DNA of 64,000 nt from an uncultured Ulvibacter sp. (GTDB taxonomy: Bacteria; Bacteroidota; Bacteroidia; Flavobacteriales; Flavobacteriaceae): positions 1 to 64,000 of the forward strand of contig CALIAF010000004.1 of assembly GCA_938041335.1 (NCBI GenBank), written 5' to 3'. The notes under the pieces are model-generated. The model was not told the origin of the DNA. It was given only the letters and a program-made list of their open reading frames with translations, and searched no databases. The stretch's first letter is position 1, and each line of letters starts with the position of its first letter. The translations under genes and the position numbers were made by a program. Below are positions 59,014-64,000 of this stretch, one piece after another.

Positions 59014-60162
59014 ATGTTTTGTGCCAAAATATTTTGGAGATTATCCATTGTGCTTTTAATTACTACCTCGTTACTTAGTTGTAAGGAGAATGTTAAAAAG
59101 GTGGAAGTTAGTACTGCTATTCCAACAGTAATAAATTACGCCAAAGGCTTCCAAATAGAAGCTCTGGAAGAACTCACCTTAATAACCATCACAAACCCGT
59201 GGCCATCTGCAGATAAGAATTTTACTTATGCTTTGGTTAAAGATGCGGCTTCGGTAAAAAACTTAGAAAGACAATTTGACGCCGTAGTAAAAGTCCCCCT
59301 TGAGCGAGCCGTAGTGACTTCAACCACTCACATCCCTTCATTAGAAATGCTAGATGTAATAGAAACATTGGTTGGGTTTCCGAGTATGGATTATATCTCT
59401 TCAGAAAAAACAAGAAAGCTTATTTCCGAAGGAAAAATTAAAGAAATAGGTAAAAACGAATCAATAAACACAGAGATTCTAATTGATTTAAACCCGCAAG
59501 CAGTGATTGGCTATGGCATAGATGGGAACAATCCTACTTTTAATACAATCGAAAAATTAGGCACACCTGTATTGTATAATGCAGATTGGACAGAAAAACA
59601 TCCATTGGGCAAAGCAGAATGGATAAAGTTTTTTGGTGCACTCTACGGAAAAGAAAAACAAGCAGATAGCATTTTTTCCAGAATCGAAAGCGATTATCTA
59701 GCGGCTCAAAAGGTTGCAAAATCGGCCACTACTACTCCATCCGTTCTTAGTGGTGCAATGTATAAAGATGTATGGTATTTGCCGCAAGGTGATAGCTGGG
59801 CAGCTCAGTTTATTGCAGATGCCAATGGGCAGTACTTATGGGCAAACTCATCAGGAACGGGTAGTATTGCGCTTAATCTAGAGTCCGTTTTAGAAAAAGG
59901 ACAAGCCGCTCAGGTATGGATTGGCCCAGGACAGTTTACTAGCACAGAACAAATGGCAGAGATGCATCGTGTTTATACACAATTTGATGCTTTTAAAAAT
60001 GACAACGTTTACAGCTTTACTACAAAAAAAGGAGCTACTGGTGGCGTACTTTATTACGAGTTAGCACCCAACAGACCAGATATAGTGCTCAAGGACATTA
60101 TTAAAATATTACATCCAGAATTGTTGCCAGAACACGAACTATTTTTCTTTAGTAAAATTTAG
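59014..60162 (+). CDS. btuF: Cobalamin-type ABC transporter substrate-binding lipoprotein
   Basis: 382 residues. Lipobox TSLLSC (Cys at 23). The rest is a class III periplasmic binding protein: two lobes joined by a long helix, with RAVVTSTTHIPSLEMLDVIE, IDLNPQAVIGYGIDGNNPTF, LGTPVLYNADWTEKHPLGKA and DVWYLPQGDSWAAQFIADAN. It would pass the corrinoid from the receptor to the permease. Its substrate is inferred from the riboswitch on the divergent receptor gene and from the permease and ATPase downstream; siderophores are the alternative for this family. The 101-base gap to the permease gene holds a large inverted repeat. Confidence 0.85.
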   Translation: MFCAKIFWRLSIVLLITTSLLSCKENVKKVEVSTAIPTVINYAKGFQIEALEELTLITITNPWPSADKNFTYALVKDAASVKNLERQFDAVVKVPLERAVVTSTTHIPSLEMLDVIETLVGFPSMDYISSEKTRKLISEGKIKEIGKNESINTEILIDLNPQAVIGYGIDGNNPTFNTIEKLGTPVLYNADWTEKHPLGKAEWIKFFGALYGKEKQADSIFSRIESDYLAAQKVAKSATTTPSVLSGAMYKDVWYLPQGDSWAAQFIADANGQYLWANSSGTGSIALNLESVLEKGQAAQVWIGPGQFTSTEQMAEMHRVYTQFDAFKNDNVYSFTTKKGATGGVLYYELAPNRPDIVLKDIIKILHPELLPEHELFFFSKI

Positions 60163-60165
60163 CAA

Positions 60166-60225
60166 TGTCACACTGAGCCTGTCGAAGTGCAATTGTGAAT
60201 GGTCTTCGACAAGCTCAGACTGACA
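60166..60225. repeat. Dispersed palindromic repeat between btuF and btuC
   Basis: TGTCACACTGAGCCTGTCGAAG (60166-60187) and CTTCGACAAGCTCAGACTGACA (60204-60225) form a 22-bp inverted repeat with 19 pairs. Degraded relatives occur near 2149, 2308, 23660 and 62200. It may act as an mRNA end or processing signal between the two transporter genes. Confidence 0.8.
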
Positions 60226-60263
60226 ATTTTATTATATTAAAAACTCTACTTTTACAATACTAA

Positions 60264-61298
60264 ATGACCCACCACCAACCTTCATATAAAAAACCCTTAC
60301 TCTTGTTGGCTTTGCTAACCATAATGGCCATTTTTATTAATATAAGTTTGGGTTCTGTAAGCATCCCTTTTAAAGAAGTTATTGCAGGTTTATTTACCGG
60401 CACTACTAATAAAACATCTTGGGATTACATTCTCTTTAATTATAGAATACCTAAGGCAATCACTGCAATTGCAGCCGGTGGCGGTCTTGCCATTTCTGGT
60501 TTATTAATGCAAACCGTATTTAGAAATCCTCTGGCAGGTCCTTTTGTTCTTGGCTTAAGTAGCGGTGCAAGTCTTGGGGTTGCCCTATTAATATTAGGGG
60601 CGGGTGCCTTTGGAGGTATTTTCGGAATCTTACTCGGAAACAGTTGGAGCTTAGTGATTGCAGCAGCTTTGGGTAGTTTTTTAGTATTACTTGCCGTTCT
60701 TGCAGTGACCCTAAAAGTAAAAGACACGATGGCGATTTTGATCATCGGGTTAATGTTTGGTAGTGTTACTGCCGCCGTTGTTGGGGTGCTCTCCTATTTT
60801 AGTAATGCAGAACAGTTACAACAGTATATTTTCTGGTCTTTTGGTAGTTTAGGCGATCAATCATGGACAGGTATCGCGATACTTATCACTTGTTTTATTG
60901 TTGGATTAGTAATTGCCCTAGCCACCTCAAAATCGTTAAACGCATTATTACTAGGTGAAAATTATGCAAAGTCTATGGGGCTGAATATTAAAAAACAAAC
61001 ACTATTTATCATTCTTGCAACCAGTATTCTAGCAGGAAGTATTACAGCATTTGCAGGGCCTATTGCATTTGTAGGGCTGGCAGTGCCGCACCTTACACGC
61101 CAAATTATTAAAACATCAAATCACTTAATTTTAATTCCTGCAGTCACATTAATGGGTGCGATTTTACTCTTAGTTTGCGACACGATTGCACAAATTCCAT
61201 TTAGTGAATACACATTACCTATTAATGCCGTTACCTCCATGGTAGGTGCACCCGTAGTAATCTGGTTATTAGTACGTAAACGTAAACTCTTATTTTAA
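60264..61298 (+). CDS. btuC: Cobalamin-type ABC permease (FecCD family)
   Basis: 344 residues with about ten membrane helices. Family landmarks: YRIPKAITAIAAGGGLAISG, LMQTVFRNPLAGPFVLGLSS, the coupling-helix region ANYAKSMGLNIKK-like 'GENYAKSMGLNIKKQTLFII', GPIAFVGLAVPHLTRQII and the C-terminal LPINAVTSMVGAPVVIWLLV. Cargo inferred as for the binding protein. The stop overlaps the ATPase start by one base (TAATG), so translation is coupled. Confidence 0.88.
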   Translation: MTHHQPSYKKPLLLLALLTIMAIFINISLGSVSIPFKEVIAGLFTGTTNKTSWDYILFNYRIPKAITAIAAGGGLAISGLLMQTVFRNPLAGPFVLGLSSGASLGVALLILGAGAFGGIFGILLGNSWSLVIAAALGSFLVLLAVLAVTLKVKDTMAILIIGLMFGSVTAAVVGVLSYFSNAEQLQQYIFWSFGSLGDQSWTGIAILITCFIVGLVIALATSKSLNALLLGENYAKSMGLNIKKQTLFIILATSILAGSITAFAGPIAFVGLAVPHLTRQIIKTSNHLILIPAVTLMGAILLLVCDTIAQIPFSEYTLPINAVTSMVGAPVVIWLLVRKRKLLF

Positions 61299-62092
61299 TG
61301 GCTTCGGAAACGCCACATACACGCATTGCGATCCAAGATTTAAACATTGGTTTTACTTCAAAAAAGGAGCAAAAATCTATCGCCAAAAACATTACTTTTT
61401 CTTGTAAAGAAGGCGAATTAATTGCGATTATTGGCCCCAACGGAATCGGTAAATCTACTTTGATACGAACCGTGACTGGAATGCAAAAGCCCATTTCTGG
61501 TCGTATTACTATTTCCGAAGTAGCAATGAGCGACCTCTCACCGCATGCACTAGCATCTCAAATAAGTGTTGTACTCACAGAGGCGCCAGCCTCAAAAAAC
61601 GTGACGGTTTATGAACTCATCGCCTTAGGGAGACAACCATACACCAACTGGTTGGGAGTGCTTTCTCAAGCAGATAAAGATGCCGTGAGTCGAGCCATCA
61701 CAATTACCGAAACAACAGCACTGCAGCATAAAAAGTGTTTTGAATTAAGTGATGGAGAACTTCAGCGTGTGCTAATTGCAAGAGCTTTAGCTCAAGATAC
61801 GCCTATTATAATACTAGATGAACCCACTTCGCATTTAGACTTATACCATAAGGCTTACGTGCTCAAATTACTACAACGTCTTTGTAAAGAACAAGGAAAA
61901 ACCATATTGTTTTCTACCCATGAAATAGGAATTGCACTATCGCTTGTAGATAAAATGTTAGTGCTTCAAGAAGGTGGAATATCATTTGACACCCCTACTT
62001 GCCTAGCCCAACAAGGAATTTTTAATACCCTTTTCCCTAGCAATACGATTGATTTTGATACAGACACAATGCAGTTTCGTGTTAATAATTAA
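61298..62092 (+). CDS. btuD: Cobalamin-type ABC transporter ATPase
   Basis: 264 residues. Walker A IIGPNGIGKST (about 45-55), Q-loop region, signature ELSDGELQRVLIARALAQDT (LSDGE where the canonical motif is LSGGQ, a variant common in this subgroup), Walker B PIIILDEPTSHLD and the switch His in STHEIGIA. The first 40 residues (ETPHTRIAIQDLNIGF) are usual for BtuD/FecE proteins. Start overlaps the permease stop by 1 base. Completes the transporter with the two genes before it. Confidence 0.88.
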   Translation: MASETPHTRIAIQDLNIGFTSKKEQKSIAKNITFSCKEGELIAIIGPNGIGKSTLIRTVTGMQKPISGRITISEVAMSDLSPHALASQISVVLTEAPASKNVTVYELIALGRQPYTNWLGVLSQADKDAVSRAITITETTALQHKKCFELSDGELQRVLIARALAQDTPIIILDEPTSHLDLYHKAYVLKLLQRLCKEQGKTILFSTHEIGIALSLVDKMLVLQEGGISFDTPTCLAQQGIFNTLFPSNTIDFDTDTMQFRVNN

Positions 62093-62320
62093 TCTAGTAT
62101 TATCGGGTCAATTTTTATTTGATTAGTATCTTTATACGGTGAGAGATGAACAGTGAATAGCGAGCAGAAAGAAAGATTAATTGAAGCTCCTGTCTGGTGG
62201 AGTACTTCGACTACGCTCCGTATAAACTAAAGTTGAAACCACTTTAACAATCACACTGTCAAACGCCAGTCTAAACTATAAATACAATAACCTAATAATA
62301 AACATCAATACAAGCTACTC

Positions 62321-63715
62321 GTGAACCAAACTGTTATTTATTTTCTTGTAACCATTGTCGCTATAATCGTTGGTGCAATTATTGGGCATTTCATTGCAAA
62401 ACTGAAACAAAAGGCAGCATCTAGTGCTCTTAACGAGCGTCTGCAACAACACGAATTAAACCAAGAACGACTTGCTGGAGAATATGAAGAAAAGCTTCTT
62501 GCGGTTTCTGATCGTGCTTCATTACAAGAAGAAAAATTTAGTGTTCAGTATGAAAATGTAGTCGCAGAACGTGAAAACATTAGAAAAGAGAAAGACTTCT
62601 TGCATCTAGAGCTCACTAAACGCAATGGAATAGTAGAAAATCTTGAAGAAAAATTAAGAGGAGAACGCAACGAGGTAGAAAAATTACAAGAAAAATTTAC
62701 CAAAGAATTTGAAAACCTAGCTAATAAAATTCTCGATAATAAGTCGGAAAAATTTACAAAGCAGAATAAAGAAAATATAGATGTTATCTTAAAACCGCTT
62801 CAAGAAAAAATTGAGAAGTTTGAAAAGCGAGTGGATGATACTCATAAAGAAAGCCTTACTGGACAAGCGATGCTTAGACAGCAAATTATTGGGCTTAAAG
62901 AACTTAATGAACAGATGAGTAAAGAGGCTACAAACCTCACAAAAGCCCTTAAAGGGGATAGTAAAATACAAGGAAACTGGGGAGAACTAGTTCTAGAAAA
63001 AGTTCTTGAGAAAAGTGGTCTTGAGAAAGATCGTGAATATTTTGTACAGCAAAGTTTTACAACAGCAGATGGTAAACGGGTATTGCCAGATGTTGTCATA
63101 CATCTACCCGATAATAAACGCATGATTATTGACAGTAAAGTGTCTTTGGTCGCTTATGAGCGTTTTGTAAATGAAGAGGATGATGAAATACAAGTGCGTC
63201 ATTTAAGCGAACATCTAACTTCATTAAAACGTCATGTAGACCAATTAAGTGAGAAAAATTATCAGGATCTCTATGAGATGGAAAGCCCAGATTTTGTGTT
63301 GCTCTTTGTACCCATTGAACCTGCCTTTGCCATTGCAATTAATAAAGACCCAAGTATTTACAATAAAGCTTTTGAGCAAAATATTATTATTGTGACTCCT
63401 TCCACCTTATTAGCTACACTACGTACCATTGACACCATGTGGAACAATGAGAAGCAACAGCGCAATGCCATTGAGATTTCTAGACAGGCGGGAGCCTTGT
63501 ATGATAAGTTTGAAGGACTCATTAAAGACTTAACTGGAGTAGGCAAAAAGATGGATGATGCAAAGGGCGACTACTCTAACGCAATGAACAAACTCTTTGA
63601 AGGCCGCGGAAACCTTATCACTAGTGTTGAAAAATTAAAGAAAATGGGAGCCAAAGCAAAGAAGTCTTTACCAGAGAAGATTATTAAACGTGCTGAGGAG
63701 AATGAATTGGAATAA
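62321..63715 (+). CDS. rmuC: RmuC-family DNA recombination protein
   Basis: 464 residues, GTG start at 62321. One N-terminal membrane helix (VIYFLVTIVAIIVGAIIGHF), then a long coiled coil (about 30-190) with ARG/GLU-rich heptads, then the RmuC domain with GNWGELVLEKVLEKSGLEKD, RVLPDVVIHLPDNKRMIIDS (the conserved IDSK motif follows), and FVPIEPAF. RmuC proteins limit DNA inversions and resemble nucleases (PD-(D/E)xK-like fold); D in PDVV and the DSK motif are in place. Not in an operon with the transporter; a 228-base gap lies between. Confidence 0.9.
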   Translation: MNQTVIYFLVTIVAIIVGAIIGHFIAKLKQKAASSALNERLQQHELNQERLAGEYEEKLLAVSDRASLQEEKFSVQYENVVAERENIRKEKDFLHLELTKRNGIVENLEEKLRGERNEVEKLQEKFTKEFENLANKILDNKSEKFTKQNKENIDVILKPLQEKIEKFEKRVDDTHKESLTGQAMLRQQIIGLKELNEQMSKEATNLTKALKGDSKIQGNWGELVLEKVLEKSGLEKDREYFVQQSFTTADGKRVLPDVVIHLPDNKRMIIDSKVSLVAYERFVNEEDDEIQVRHLSEHLTSLKRHVDQLSEKNYQDLYEMESPDFVLLFVPIEPAFAIAINKDPSIYNKAFEQNIIIVTPSTLLATLRTIDTMWNNEKQQRNAIEISRQAGALYDKFEGLIKDLTGVGKKMDDAKGDYSNAMNKLFEGRGNLITSVEKLKKMGAKAKKSLPEKIIKRAEENELE

Positions 63716-63723
63716 AACTAAAA

Positions 63724-64000
63724 ATGAATTTAAGGGCAAATAATACGGAATTAAAAAATCCACAATGGAACGACATTATTTGCGCATTCGATAGATTAGA
63801 CGGTAGAGATAATGGACATATATGCTTAGAAAGCAAAAATGGAGATTATGTACAATGTGCTGGTTGGAGAGAAAAATTGACTGTTGAATATAGATTAAAC
63901 GCTAAACCAAAATTTAAACATTACGTGATTGGCAAAGCAGAAGGCAAAAGCCCTCTTAAGGTTAGTTGGGTTTTACTTCAAACTAGTGGCGGAATTATGG
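63724..64000 (+). CDS. Hypothetical protein, cut by the window edge
   Basis: Starts at ATG 63724, 8 bases after the rmuC stop, and is open to the window end (92 codons seen). The translation begins MNLRANNTELKNPQWNDIIC and contains an acidic, aromatic-rich segment (DRLDGRDNGHICLESKNGDY). No signal peptide, membrane segment or recognised family in the visible part; its short distance to rmuC suggests cotranscription. Confidence 0.55.
   Translation, partial: MNLRANNTELKNPQWNDIICAFDRLDGRDNGHICLESKNGDYVQCAGWREKLTVEYRLNAKPKFKHYVIGKAEGKSPLKVSWVLLQTSGGIM

Noticed and set aside
58784-59059. Plus-strand reading over the cobalamin riboswitch
   Set aside because: The conserved RNA core explains the sequence; the translation has no protein-like character.

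Overview
The window comes from a marine-type Flavobacteriaceae genome (phylum Bacteroidota). The signs are low GC content, promoter -7 elements of the TAnnTTTG type with no Shine-Dalgarno sequences, T9SS C-terminal sorting tails on secreted proteins, several TonB-dependent receptors, and typical lineage genes (OstA-like protein, tandem DUF368, DUF349, DUF2339/DUF3999, FCIGK-ending MnmE). Genus cannot be fixed from sequence reading alone; no rRNA, tRNA, CRISPR array or intact transposase was seen.

Layout. 1-2.4 kb: dnaK (minus) with its terminator, then a repeat-rich spacer. 2.4-5.7 kb: a TerB-like small protein, an MFS transporter with a cupin lipoprotein, and a small lipoprotein plus a Lys/Asp-rich secreted protein. 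5.9-13 kb: a housekeeping run with the (p)ppGpp synthetase/hydrolase, a Fur-family regulator, purA, an OstA-like LPS-transport protein and a class III aminotransferase. 13.1-20.3 kb: a TPR protein, two tandem DUF368 (undecaprenyl-phosphate translocase family) genes overlapping aroE, a five-repeat DUF349 protein and a methyltransferase. 20.3-25.1 kb: purC and phoH (minus), a SAM hydroxide adenosyltransferase, a small monooxygenase-fold protein and dnaN. 25.1-29.3 kb: a TonB-dependent receptor flanked by two paralogous lipoproteins of unknown function. 29.3-32.2 kb: a serine hydrolase, a DUF4870 protein and mnmE.

32.2-42.7 kb is an accessory block of cell-surface genes: an FG-GAP protein with a T9SS tail, a two-component-propeller/LytTR regulator, a leucine-rich-repeat protein with a T9SS tail, a lipoprotein, and a protein with 26 uninterrupted 17-residue repeats and an endosialidase-type chaperone tail. 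The block starts at the 3' end of mnmE and ends at a second, degenerate copy of that 3' end (34/42 bases identical, reading LLGTIFAHFCVGK-stop), lying beside a decayed TPR gene. The 3' end of mnmE/trmE is the integration site of SGI1-type genomic islands, so the block may be an old island that has lost its integrase. This is the most interesting signal in the window.

42.8-53 kb: DUF2339/DUF3999 envelope pair, recG, a DUF805 gene with a GC-rich leader RNA, a DUF6155-like gene whose 3' end runs into a 7-bp tandem repeat, an arsenate-reductase-family gene and a large outer-membrane receptor. 53.1-56.6 kb: two methyltransferases, a secreted hypothetical protein, a DinB-fold protein and a newly called 55-residue membrane protein with its own promoter. 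56.7-62.1 kb: a cobalamin uptake locus, with a riboswitch-controlled TonB receptor (minus) divergent from a BtuFCD-like ABC transporter (plus). 62.3-64 kb: an RmuC-family protein and a gene cut by the window edge.
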